DNA of 64,000 bases from Aedoeadaptatus ivorii (lineage in GTDB: Bacteria > Bacillota > Clostridia > Tissierellales > Peptoniphilaceae): NCBI RefSeq assembly GCF_900638585.1, contig NZ_LR134523.1, positions 1-64,000 of the forward strand, given 5' to 3'. The position numbers were made by a program, and so were the translations under genes. Positions within the stretch are counted from its first letter, which is position 1, and each line of letters starts with the position of its first letter. Shown piece by piece: positions 17,327 to 25,223 of this stretch. The notes below the pieces were generated by a model. It was given only the letters and a program-made list of their open reading frames with translations, was not told the DNA's origin and ran no database searches.

Positions 17327-17710
17327 GTGAGAACCGAAACATTTCAATCCGTAAAGGATATTTTTGTAAACTATATTTCCCAATTCCCCATAGAGATCCT
17401 GGAGTATTCTGAAGAGAGGGTATACGCGCGTTGGACGGTGGAGGAAAAGGACTTTAATGCCCTGGGGATCGCCCATGGCGGCGCCATCCTTTCGGTGGCT
17501 GATACCCTGGCGGGGGCGTTGGGATTTTCCCGCAATCATCTGGTGACCAAAGACCTGCACTTTTACTACCATCGTCCCGTCGAAAAAAAAGATACCTATT
17601 TCCGCTGCCGATATGCCAAGGCGGGCCGTCGGTCGTCGTTGATCGAGGTAGAGGTATTACAGGATGAAAAGCTCTGCGCCAAGGGATTTTTTACCATGGT
17701 GGAACTATAA
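17327..17710 (+). CDS. PaaI-family hotdog thioesterase, copy 1
   Basis: A 127-residue single hotdog-fold protein of the PaaI type that hydrolyses acyl-CoA thioesters. The central helix region NALGIAHGGAILSVADTLAG carries the His-Gly-Gly and catalytic Asp pattern. The GTG start has an AGGAGG site that overlaps the dinB stop. A second, divergent copy follows 9 bp later. Acyl substrate unknown. Confidence 0.88.
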   Translation: MRTETFQSVKDIFVNYISQFPIEILEYSEERVYARWTVEEKDFNALGIAHGGAILSVADTLAGALGFSRNHLVTKDLHFYYHRPVEKKDTYFRCRYAKAGRRSSLIEVEVLQDEKLCAKGFFTMVEL

Positions 17711-17719
17711 GGAGGAACT

Positions 17720-18145
17720 ATGACGTCGAAATTCCGTAGAATCGAAGATTCCGTAGACCACCGCTTATTGGACCAATCGAAGATCGAGTTTTTGGAGACC
17801 GCAGACGATCACTTGCGGGCCCGCTGGATTGTTTGGCCCGAGGCGCTCAACACCATCGGCATCTGCCACGGTATGATTCCCTTCGGCATGGCCGATACCA
17901 TTGCGGCGGTGCTTTCCAATCGCGAAGAGATCAAAGTCACCAAAGACGGCACCTGTTTTTATCACCGCACTATGTACGAGGGACCGGTGGACGCCTATGC
18001 CTTTTACCAAAAAAAAGGGAAGGTCAATTCGGTGGTCGAGGTCGTCTTTTCCCAAGACGGCAAGCGCTGCTTTCAGGCGGTATTTACCATGGCGGGGGTA
18101 AGAGACGGTCTGCGGGCGGAATTGGAGGGAAAGGATGACGCGTAA
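17720..18145 (+). CDS. PaaI-family hotdog thioesterase, copy 2
   Basis: A 141-residue hotdog protein, a diverged paralogue of the upstream gene. The equivalent segment reads NTIGICHGMIPFGMADTIAA: the Asp is kept but the second Gly of the HGG motif is Met, so activity or specificity may differ. It overlaps the EamA exporter start by 11 bp. The pair may act as a heteromer; that is inference from adjacency. Confidence 0.82.
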   Translation: MTSKFRRIEDSVDHRLLDQSKIEFLETADDHLRARWIVWPEALNTIGICHGMIPFGMADTIAAVLSNREEIKVTKDGTCFYHRTMYEGPVDAYAFYQKKGKVNSVVEVVFSQDGKRCFQAVFTMAGVRDGLRAELEGKDDA

Positions 18146-19037
18146 TCGCGCCCACGGGCTCTTGCTTTTGACGTCACTGATCTGGGGCTTTGCGTTTGTC
18201 CTCCAGGTTTCAGGGATGGACCACATTCACCCCTTTGCGCTGAATGTGCACAGAAATTTTATTGCGGGGACCTTTTTGCTCGGGCTGCTTTTTTTTGTGC
18301 CCGCCTTTCGTAGGCCCGGTGCGGATAAAAAGCGCACCATCCTCGGCGGCATCGCCTGTGGGCTCTTCCTCGCCGTCGCCATGGCGCTGCAGCAATACGG
18401 GTTGATGTCCACCACCGCCGGCAAAGGCGGCTTTATCACCGCCCTATATATCGTACTGGTGCCCGTCGGGGGCATTGTGCTGAAAAAGACCGTCACCAAA
18501 AAGACCTGGATCGCCGTGGCGCTCGCCGCATTGGGGCTGTATTTTATCAGCGTCAAAAACGCAGGCGCCTTTTCTATGGAAGCGGGAGATTTTCTCGTAT
18601 TTCTCTCGGCGATTTGCTTTGCCGCGCATATCCTCTTGATCGACTTTTTGGCGCCTGTGATCGACGGCGTGCTGATGAGCTGCATCCAATTTTTTGTGGC
18701 GGGGATCGGCTCCTTTCTGCTTTTGTGCCTAAGCGGCGGCTCCCTCTACGGCGACTTTGGGGCGGCGCTTCCCGCCATACTGTACCTAGGCTTTCTTTCG
18801 AGCGGCGTGGGATTTACCTTGCAGATCGTCGCCCAAAAGTATACCGAACCCACCACCGCGAGCCTGATTCTGAGTCTGGAATCCCTCTTTGCCCTTTTGG
18901 GCGGCGTGCTCTTTCTCTCCGAGCGCATGAGCGCGCGGGAAACTTTGGGCTCGATACTGCTTTTTATCGCCATTGTATTGGCGCAGATGCCGACGGACGG
19001 GTTTCGAAGAAAAGGCGCCAAAAAATCCCGCTTTTGA
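18135..19037 (+). CDS. EamA/DMT-family transporter
   Basis: A 300-residue membrane protein with ten hydrophobic segments arranged as two EamA repeats (about 1-140 and 150-290), typical of drug/metabolite exporters. The motif LTSLIWGFAFVLQ starts the first repeat and LSLESLFALLGG lies in the ninth segment. Start overlaps the thioesterase by 11 bp. Substrate unknown. Confidence 0.9.
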   Translation: MTRNRAHGLLLLTSLIWGFAFVLQVSGMDHIHPFALNVHRNFIAGTFLLGLLFFVPAFRRPGADKKRTILGGIACGLFLAVAMALQQYGLMSTTAGKGGFITALYIVLVPVGGIVLKKTVTKKTWIAVALAALGLYFISVKNAGAFSMEAGDFLVFLSAICFAAHILLIDFLAPVIDGVLMSCIQFFVAGIGSFLLLCLSGGSLYGDFGAALPAILYLGFLSSGVGFTLQIVAQKYTEPTTASLILSLESLFALLGGVLFLSERMSARETLGSILLFIAIVLAQMPTDGFRRKGAKKSRF

Positions 19038-19134
19038 GCCGATATTTTTCTCTCTCTTTCGGTTTTGTGTAGGGAATCCAAAAAATGGGGTATATGCATA
19101 CAAAGCGTTTGCGATGTAAAAAAGGGGGTTTCCC

Positions 19135-20034
19135 ATGCAGTGTCGATATTGCGGCAATGAATCCCCCGCCGGAGACAAATTTTGTGCATCCTGCGGCACG
19201 CCCCTCGTATACCCTTTGGGAAACACAAACGAGGCGGCAAAAGCGGATGGGCAAGGCGCATCCGACGGGATCAGTCAAGAAAAGAGGGAGAGTATGGCAA
19301 AGAACGATATGGATCGCAACCAAGAAAAAACGAAACAGGCACAAGACGTATACGGACAGGAAACGCTACGGGAAGGGGAACACGGACCGATGAAGGCGGA
19401 CTCGAACACGGAACCCGCCGTGGGCAAATTCTCCGCCAACAAGGCAGAAAGCGACGCGCCGGTGGACGAAGTGTACGCCGGAAAAGTAAAACCCACGGGA
19501 GCGGAGGACGGGTACGAAAACGCCGGCCTTCGGGAAGGGGAACACGGTCCGATGAAGGCGGATTCGAACACGGAACCCGCCGTGGGCAAATTCTCTGCGA
19601 AGGGCAAGGCAGAAAGCGACGCGGCGGTGGACGAAGTGTACGCCGGAAAGGTAAAACCCACGGGCGCGGAAGACGGGTACGAAAACGCCGGCCTTCGGGA
19701 AGGGGAACACGGTCCCATGAAGGCGGATTCGAACACCCAGCCCTTGGGCGATAAAAAGCTCGCCCAAGACAATGCCCGCACCGTGAACCGGAATCGTGCA
19801 CCGGAAAAGGACACCGAGAGCGATACCGACGAAATTCGCCGCGAGCTGGACAAAGAGCGCGCCGAAGAGGCGAGAGAAGAGGCGGTCAAAGAGCGCAAGG
19901 AACGCATGGATTCCGTCGACACCGACGAAATCATGCGGGAAAAGGAACGCGAAAAGTCCTCCATGAACCCGATTCTTTTGGTCGTCCTCGTCGCCATCGT
20001 CGCCTTTATCGTCTATAAGTTCTTCGTAAAATAA
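19135..20034 (+). CDS. Zinc-ribbon, repeat-rich, tail-anchored membrane protein
   Basis: A 299-residue protein of unusual make-up. Residues 3-20 form a zinc ribbon (CRYC...CASC). A hydrophilic, probably disordered segment holds two full repeats of 54 and 55 residues (78-131, 132-186) and a third partial copy (187-203), each starting LREGEHGPMKADSNT. A charged helix (about 215-270) precedes one C-terminal membrane helix (277-297). It has no signal peptide, so it should be tail-anchored with the ribbon in the cytosol. A second good ribosome site (AGAGGGAGAG) precedes Met54 at 19294, which would give a form lacking the ribbon. Its stop overlaps the AlkD-like gene. Function unknown. Confidence 0.8.
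   Translation: MQCRYCGNESPAGDKFCASCGTPLVYPLGNTNEAAKADGQGASDGISQEKRESMAKNDMDRNQEKTKQAQDVYGQETLREGEHGPMKADSNTEPAVGKFSANKAESDAPVDEVYAGKVKPTGAEDGYENAGLREGEHGPMKADSNTEPAVGKFSAKGKAESDAAVDEVYAGKVKPTGAEDGYENAGLREGEHGPMKADSNTQPLGDKKLAQDNARTVNRNRAPEKDTESDTDEIRRELDKERAEEAREEAVKERKERMDSVDTDEIMREKEREKSSMNPILLVVLVAIVAFIVYKFFVK
19366..19743 (+). repeat. Tandem in-frame coding repeat (two and a third copies)
   Basis: Units at 19366-19527 and 19528-19692, with a partial unit 19693-19743. Most bases match between units, with a few synonymous changes and one 3-bp insertion in unit 2, suggesting recent duplication. Confidence 0.9.
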
Positions 20035-20681
20035 TGGATCTGCAAGAACGCCTTCTCGATGCCGCCACAGAAACCCACAAGCGGTTTATGGAAAACTTGC
20101 TTCCCGACATTCCGTCGGATACAATCTTAGGGGTCAAGACCGGAACTTTGCGAGAGATGGCCAAGGGGCTGCCGCGCACTTTTTTGGACGAGCTGCCCCA
20201 TCGCTACTATGAGGAGAATCTGCTCCACAGCTTTATGATCAACGATCTGCCGGCGAAGGAGTTGATTTTTCGCATCGAGGCGTTTTTTCCGTATGTGGAC
20301 AATTGGGCGGTCACCGACAGTATCTCGCCCAAGGCGATCTCGCGCCATCCCCGCTCCTATCTGCCCGTATTTCGGGATTGGGCGCGGGAAGCGCGTCCGT
20401 TTCCGGCCCGGGTGGGGATCGTCCTCGCCCTGCGCCATTTGGGCACCGATCCGGACTATCTGATCGACGAGATGGCAAAGATTCACCACGAAAACTATTA
20501 TGTGCAGATGGCATTGGGATGGTTTTTCGCCGAGGCGCTCCTCTATCGAAAGGAGCGAGTCTTCGCCCTATTGGCGGCGGAGGATTTTTCGAGCGCTGTT
20601 CGCAAAAAGACGATACAAAAAGCGCGGGAGAGCTGGCGGATACCGGACGAAGTCAAAGAAGCTCTGTTACCATACAGATAA
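20034..20681 (+). CDS. DNA alkylation repair protein, AlkD-like HEAT-repeat family
   Basis: A 215-residue all-helical protein of the AlkD family of DNA glycosylases, which remove bulky or positively charged alkyl adducts. Recognised from PSDTILGVKTGTLREMAK, the segment EAFFPYVDNWAVTDSIS (the family's WDxxD-like active surface) and the C-terminal RESWRIPDEVKE. The ATG overlaps the stop of the zinc-ribbon gene (TAATG), so the two are coupled, an odd pairing. Confidence 0.85.
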   Translation: MDLQERLLDAATETHKRFMENLLPDIPSDTILGVKTGTLREMAKGLPRTFLDELPHRYYEENLLHSFMINDLPAKELIFRIEAFFPYVDNWAVTDSISPKAISRHPRSYLPVFRDWAREARPFPARVGIVLALRHLGTDPDYLIDEMAKIHHENYYVQMALGWFFAEALLYRKERVFALLAAEDFSSAVRKKTIQKARESWRIPDEVKEALLPYR

Positions 20682-20687
20682 TCGCAA

Positions 20688-20713
20688 CGGCTCCCTTCGG
20701 GGAGCTGTTTTAT
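20688..20713 (+). terminator. Terminator after the AlkD-like gene
   Basis: GGCTCCC/GGGAGCT stem with TTCG-type loop followed by TTTT, between the AlkD-like gene and cysteine desulfurase. Confidence 0.75.
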
Positions 20714-20736
20714 TGAAGGAGAGGCGAAATAAAGCT

Positions 20737-21846
20737 ATGATATATGCGGATTATGCGGCGACGGCACCCCTTCGAAAAGAGGTACTCGAGGCGATGCTCC
20801 CCTATCTGCGCGCGCATTGGGGCAATCCTTCGAGCATCCACGCGCCGGGACGAGCGGCAAAAAATGCCGCGGAGACCGCGCGCCTGGCGGTGGCGGAACT
20901 CTTCGGCGTCTCTATGGGCGAGGTGTTCTTTACCGGAAGCGGAACGGAAGCGGACAATATCGCGATCTTCAGCGCCTTTTCTGCCAAAACGGCATCCCCC
21001 GGCCATATGATCACCACCGCCATCGAGCACGAAGCGGTGCTGGAGTGTGCCCGCACCCTCGAAAAATCTGGCGTAGAGGTGAGCTATCTCGCGCCCGATG
21101 CCCATGGCGTAGTATCCGCCGAGCAGGTGAAGGACGCCCTGCGCGAAGACACGTTTTTGGTGAGCGTTATGGCGGTCAACAACGAACTCGGCACCGTGCA
21201 GCCCGTGCGCGAAATCTATGAATCCATCGGCGGTCGCGTGCCTCTGCACGTGGATGCGGTGCAGGCCGCCGGTCATATGCCCATAGAGAGCTACGCTTTT
21301 GCGGATCTGTTTTCGATCTCCGCCCATAAATTTTCCGGGCCCAAGGGCGTGGGGGCGCTGATTTCGCGTATGCCCCTTACGCCCCGCACCTTCGGCGGCG
21401 GACAGGAGCGGGGAATCCGCAGCGGTACCGAAAACGTGGCGGGGATTATCGGCCTAAAGACGGCCCTCGCCCTCGCCGAGGCGGAACGGGAAGAAAGCAC
21501 AGAAAAAGTGCGCGCCCTTTCCGCGTATTTGCGCAAAGCGTTCGCCGATCGAAAGGGACTTACGCTCACCGTCCCCGACGCCGATCCCCGGATCGTACAC
21601 CTCTTGGTCGAGGGGATCGACCGCGACGTGCTGCTCTTTCAGCTCGATCGGCGGGGTTTGTACGCTTCGGCGGGCAGCGCCTGCCAGGCTGGGGCCTCTA
21701 CCGAGGGGCATGTGATGGCGGCGATGGGGATCTCGACAAAGGACAAGGCGCCCCTGCGCCTGTCGCTGGATGCGCGAAACACGATGGAAGAAATGGAAGA
21801 GATCGTTGAAATTATCGATGCGGTCTTAGACGGGAGGAAAGAATGA
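20737..21846 (+). CDS. Cysteine desulfurase (IscS/NifS type)
   Basis: A 369-residue PLP enzyme that takes sulfur from cysteine and hands the persulfide to acceptors. PLP-binding Lys198 lies in SAHKFSGPKG. The mobile-loop cysteine is in SAGSACQAG near residue 310. The ATG at 20737 gives the usual start MIYADYAATAP; the frame is open further upstream but runs through the terminator. It overlaps mnmA by 4 bp, so its main job here is probably sulfur supply for tRNA 2-thiouridine. Confidence 0.94.
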   Translation: MIYADYAATAPLRKEVLEAMLPYLRAHWGNPSSIHAPGRAAKNAAETARLAVAELFGVSMGEVFFTGSGTEADNIAIFSAFSAKTASPGHMITTAIEHEAVLECARTLEKSGVEVSYLAPDAHGVVSAEQVKDALREDTFLVSVMAVNNELGTVQPVREIYESIGGRVPLHVDAVQAAGHMPIESYAFADLFSISAHKFSGPKGVGALISRMPLTPRTFGGGQERGIRSGTENVAGIIGLKTALALAEAEREESTEKVRALSAYLRKAFADRKGLTLTVPDADPRIVHLLVEGIDRDVLLFQLDRRGLYASAGSACQAGASTEGHVMAAMGISTKDKAPLRLSLDARNTMEEMEEIVEIIDAVLDGRKE

Positions 21847-22916
21847 GCCGGGTATTGGTCGCCATGAGCGGCGGCGTGGACAGTTCCGTCTGCGCCTACC
21901 TCTTGCAAAAAGCCGGACACGAATGTATCGGCGTAACCATGAAATTGTACGAAAACGAGACCGTAAAGAGAAACAGCCATACCTGCTGTTCCTTAGACGA
22001 CATCGACGACGCCCGCATGGTGGCGGCAAAACTAGGGATGGACTATTTCGTCTACGATTTTTCGGCGCGCTTTCAAGAAGAGGTCATCGAAAAATTCATT
22101 CGCTATTACGAAAAGGGCTGGACGCCCAATCCCTGTATCGACTGCAATCGGTTCTTAAAATTCGAAGACCTGTATGCGCGGGCGAAGGCGCTGGACTGCG
22201 ACTATATCGCCACTGGCCACTATGCAGTGATCTTTCGGGACGAAGAGACCGGAAGATATGGACTCAAAAAGGGGAAAACGCCCGAAAAGGACCAATCCTA
22301 CGTCCTCTACAGCCTGAGCCAGGAACAACTGGCGCATACGCTGTTTCCCTTGGGGGAAATGGACAAAAAAGAAGTGCGCGCCATCGCGGAATCGGCGGGC
22401 TTGGTCAACGCCAAAAAACACGATAGCCAGGACATCTGCTTCGTGCCCGACGGCGACTATAAGGGCTTTTTGGAGGACTTCGGAAAGAAGAGCTACCCGG
22501 CGGGAGACATCGTCGATCAAAAGGGAAATGTGCTGGGCAAACACGACGGCGCGGTGGGCTACACCATCGGCCAACGAAAGGGCCTCGGCGTGGCGGCGGG
22601 CCATCCCCTCTACGTCCTCGACAAGGATATGGAAAAGAATCAAATCGTCGTCGGTCCCAAAGAAGCGCTGATGAAGCGCGAACTCGACGCCGAAGACTTC
22701 CATTGGCTCAGCGCGGCGCCTGCCGAAACCATGGAGGTGACGGCGCGGACGCGCTATCACGGCAAGGAGACCGCCGCGACCCTGATCAACCGAAAAGACG
22801 GCAAGGTCACCATTCGTTTTCACGAGCCCCACGGCGCCATCGCCGACGGACAGGCGGTAGTATGTTACGACAACGATGTGGTCGTCGGCGGCGGCACCAT
22901 CGTGTCCTCGAGATAA
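21843..22916 (+). CDS. mnmA: tRNA-specific 2-thiouridylase MnmA
   Basis: MnmA adds sulfur to the wobble uridine of tRNA-Lys, Glu and Gln. The PP-loop is MSGGVDSSV at 8-16. The catalytic cysteine is in NPCIDCNRFLKF near residue 100 and the persulfide-accepting one in SQDICFVPDGDY near 200. At 357 residues it is complete. The ATGA overlap with the desulfurase gene shows coupling. Confidence 0.97.
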   Translation: MSRVLVAMSGGVDSSVCAYLLQKAGHECIGVTMKLYENETVKRNSHTCCSLDDIDDARMVAAKLGMDYFVYDFSARFQEEVIEKFIRYYEKGWTPNPCIDCNRFLKFEDLYARAKALDCDYIATGHYAVIFRDEETGRYGLKKGKTPEKDQSYVLYSLSQEQLAHTLFPLGEMDKKEVRAIAESAGLVNAKKHDSQDICFVPDGDYKGFLEDFGKKSYPAGDIVDQKGNVLGKHDGAVGYTIGQRKGLGVAAGHPLYVLDKDMEKNQIVVGPKEALMKRELDAEDFHWLSAAPAETMEVTARTRYHGKETAATLINRKDGKVTIRFHEPHGAIADGQAVVCYDNDVVVGGGTIVSSR

Positions 22917-22929
22917 AAGGCGGTGTAGT

Positions 22930-23394
22930 ATGTTTTTAGAAGACTATCAAAAAGAAATGCGCTTTCAGCTGGCGCCCGTTCGCTTAAGCGAAGAAGAGAT
23001 TATCGCATATGCGAAAGTACACGACCCGCGGCCGATCCACATCGATCCCGAGGCGGCAAAAAAGAGTCGCTTCGGCGGGATTATCGCCTCGGGCTTTCAC
23101 ACCTTAAACCTCTGCTGGGGGCAGTGGGTGCACACCAAGCTCGACGAAGAGGGCGTCGTCGCCGGCATCGGCATGAACTATCTTCGCTGGCACAAGCCCG
23201 TCTATCCCGATATGGACCTCTATACGACCCTCGAAGTGAGAGACATCGAAGAAAAACGGGGCGGCGAGTACGGCGTGGTGCATATGGACGTCTATGTGCA
23301 GGACGAGGACGGAGAAATGGTCATGGAACACGACGCCTTGGTGCTCGTGGTCTCTCGAAAAGCGGGTGCTAAAGAGGGCAAAAACACACAATAG
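22930..23394 (+). CDS. MaoC-like dehydratase/hydratase
   Basis: A 154-residue hotdog protein of the MaoC group (R-specific enoyl-CoA hydratases). The hydratase motif region is YAKVHDPRPIHIDPEAAKKSRFGGIIASG, with the expected Asp and His about five residues apart. The ATG at 22930 follows AAAGGCGGTG and sits 13 bp after mnmA. The CoA substrate is unknown; other acyl-CoA genes lie elsewhere in the window. Confidence 0.87.
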   Translation: MFLEDYQKEMRFQLAPVRLSEEEIIAYAKVHDPRPIHIDPEAAKKSRFGGIIASGFHTLNLCWGQWVHTKLDEEGVVAGIGMNYLRWHKPVYPDMDLYTTLEVRDIEEKRGGEYGVVHMDVYVQDEDGEMVMEHDALVLVVSRKAGAKEGKNTQ

Positions 23395-23551
23395 AATTCA
23401 ATATACAATATTAACAAAGAGGTTGGAAAACGGTTGATTCAATTATTTCGGTTAATTTACGGGAAACAAGAAATATATCGGGAAAACCAAATCATTTTTA
23501 ATCGAAACCTCAGAATTTCTTCATTTTCTAGAGTTCACGTTCAATATTCTG

Positions 23552-23557
23552 TATAAT
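23552..23557 (+). promoter_or_regulatory. Candidate -10 box for first brnQ
   Basis: TATAAT in the AT-rich 198-bp gap before brnQ, in the context TTCTGTATAATAAA. A similar TTCTGTATACTAAA occurs before the second brnQ. No convincing -35 and no T-box motif seen. Confidence 0.5.
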
Positions 23558-23592
23558 AAACGAAGAAACGAATAGAATTGAGGAGTGAACTT

Positions 23593-24924
23593 ATGAATAA
23601 CAACAAGACAAAAGACGTCCTCGTCGTGGGCCTCGCCCTGTTCGCCATCTTTTTCGGAGCCGGAAATCTGATTTTCCCTCCCTATTTGGGATTCCACGCC
23701 GGAGACCAATGGTTCTCCGTCATGCTCGGCTTCCTCTTGGCGGATCCCGTAATTCCCGTCATCACTTTGGTCGTTACCATCTTCGCCGGCGGCAAGGCGG
23801 TCGACTTGGGACGCAGAGTCAACTATCCCTTTGCGGTCGTACTCGCGGCGGCTGCCATGATCAGCGTCGGACCCGCTTTCGCGATTCCGAGAACCGCTGC
23901 CACCACGCACGAAGTCGGCGTACTGCAATTTTTCCCCGGCACCCCGATTTGGGTCACCTCGCTGATATTTTTCGGCATCACCTTGGCCCTGTCGATTAAG
24001 GAAACCGGCGTTATCGATATTATCGGTAAGTATATTACCCCTGCACTCTTAGTATTTTTAGGCCTGATTATCGTAAAGGCCATCATCACCCCCATCGGGC
24101 CGATCCTTCCGGCAGAAGGCACCGGCTACTTTACCGAAGGGGTAAAGGAAGGCTATCAGACCATGGACGCCATGGTGTCCTTGCTCTGTACCGCCATCGT
24201 AACCGGCGACTTGCTCCGAAAGGGCTACGGAAGCGCCTCTCCGAAGGAAAAGAAGAGCATCATCGTACAGGTCTCCGCGATCTCTATGATTCTCCTCTTC
24301 CTCGTCTACGGCGGCTTGACCTTTGTCGGCGCCCAAGCGGGCAGCCACTTCCCCAAAGACGCCACCCGGGTACAACTGCTCGTCGGTTCGGTCGAACTCT
24401 TATTCGGCAGCTGGGGCAAACTCGCTCTGGGGGTTGCGGTCAGCTTGGCCTGTCTTACCACCTCCGTCGGACTCACCTCGGCGGCGGGAAATTTCTTCAA
24501 CTCCGTTTCGAACAATAAGTGGAAATACGAATACGTCGTTATTGCCAGTGTCATCGTGAGCTTCACATTCTCCCTCGTGGGGGTAGAAGGCATCATCAGT
24601 CTGGCGGGTCCGGTACTCGACATCGTCTATCCCGCGATCATCGCCATGTCCTTTATCATGATCTTCGACAAAAAGCTGCACTACGACGCCTCTATTATCG
24701 GCATGGCCGTAGGCACCATCCTCGCGGCGGGCATTACCACCATCTACAATGCCTCCGGCGCGCTGGAAGGTTTGGCGAACTTCGTCAACTCTATGCCCCT
24801 CGCCGAATTCGGCTTTGCATGGCTCTTGCCGGGCCTTGTGGGTACGCTGATCGGCACCCTGCTGGGGAAATATGCCGGCATCGGCAAGACCAGAGACCAA
24901 CACGATATTCGTTCCGCCTTTTAG
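23593..24924 (+). CDS. brnQ: Branched-chain amino acid carrier BrnQ, copy 1
   Basis: A 443-residue, 12-segment LIVCS-family carrier that takes up leucine, isoleucine and valine with Na+ or H+. The N-terminal segment GLALFAIFFGAGNLIFPPYLG and the VGPAFAIPRTAATTHEVG region are family hallmarks. The ATG at 23593 has GAGGAG upstream. It has its own leader and terminator and is followed by a paralogue. Confidence 0.95.
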   Translation: MNNNKTKDVLVVGLALFAIFFGAGNLIFPPYLGFHAGDQWFSVMLGFLLADPVIPVITLVVTIFAGGKAVDLGRRVNYPFAVVLAAAAMISVGPAFAIPRTAATTHEVGVLQFFPGTPIWVTSLIFFGITLALSIKETGVIDIIGKYITPALLVFLGLIIVKAIITPIGPILPAEGTGYFTEGVKEGYQTMDAMVSLLCTAIVTGDLLRKGYGSASPKEKKSIIVQVSAISMILLFLVYGGLTFVGAQAGSHFPKDATRVQLLVGSVELLFGSWGKLALGVAVSLACLTTSVGLTSAAGNFFNSVSNNKWKYEYVVIASVIVSFTFSLVGVEGIISLAGPVLDIVYPAIIAMSFIMIFDKKLHYDASIIGMAVGTILAAGITTIYNASGALEGLANFVNSMPLAEFGFAWLLPGLVGTLIGTLLGKYAGIGKTRDQHDIRSAF

Positions 24925-24935
24925 GCGACGACGTC

Positions 24936-24960
24936 AAAAGCACCTTCGGGTGCTTTTTTT
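24936..24960 (+). terminator. Terminator after first brnQ
   Basis: AAAAGCACC-TTCG-GGTGCTTTTTTT, strong stem and T-tract. Confidence 0.9.
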
Positions 24961-25223
24961 GTACCCGCCATCGAAAAATTTGCGAAATACGCGGCGATTC
25001 TTTTCTCAGAAAGGGATTCCCGGGGGAATCTTATTTTCAATCGTTTTCCTATACATAAAATTATTCTTTTTTACGGTAAAGCGTAGTAATTCTTTCTGTA
25101 TACTAAATAGAATATAGATTCTTTTCGTGATTTGAAAAATTTACTCGAAAATCCCGAAAGGATTATGTATAATGTAAGACAAAAGGCGGGGCAACCTTTA
25201 AATTTTTCAAAGGAGATGATTGT
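24961..25223 (+). promoter_or_regulatory. AT-rich leader region of second brnQ
   Basis: A 263-bp gap without a gene. It contains an inverted repeat GATTCC/GGAATC (25015-25030) followed by TTATTTT, and two possible -10 boxes: TATACT (25099-25104) and TATAAT (25168-25173). A GAAAAATTTACTCGAAAAT stretch loosely recalls a CodY site but has the wrong spacing. No T-box or known riboswitch core recognised. Confidence 0.4.

Noticed and set aside
23395-23592. T-box or CodY-regulated leader before the first brnQ
   Set aside because: No T-box core (AGGGTGGNACCGCG) and no 15-bp CodY match were found, although branched-chain carriers often have them.
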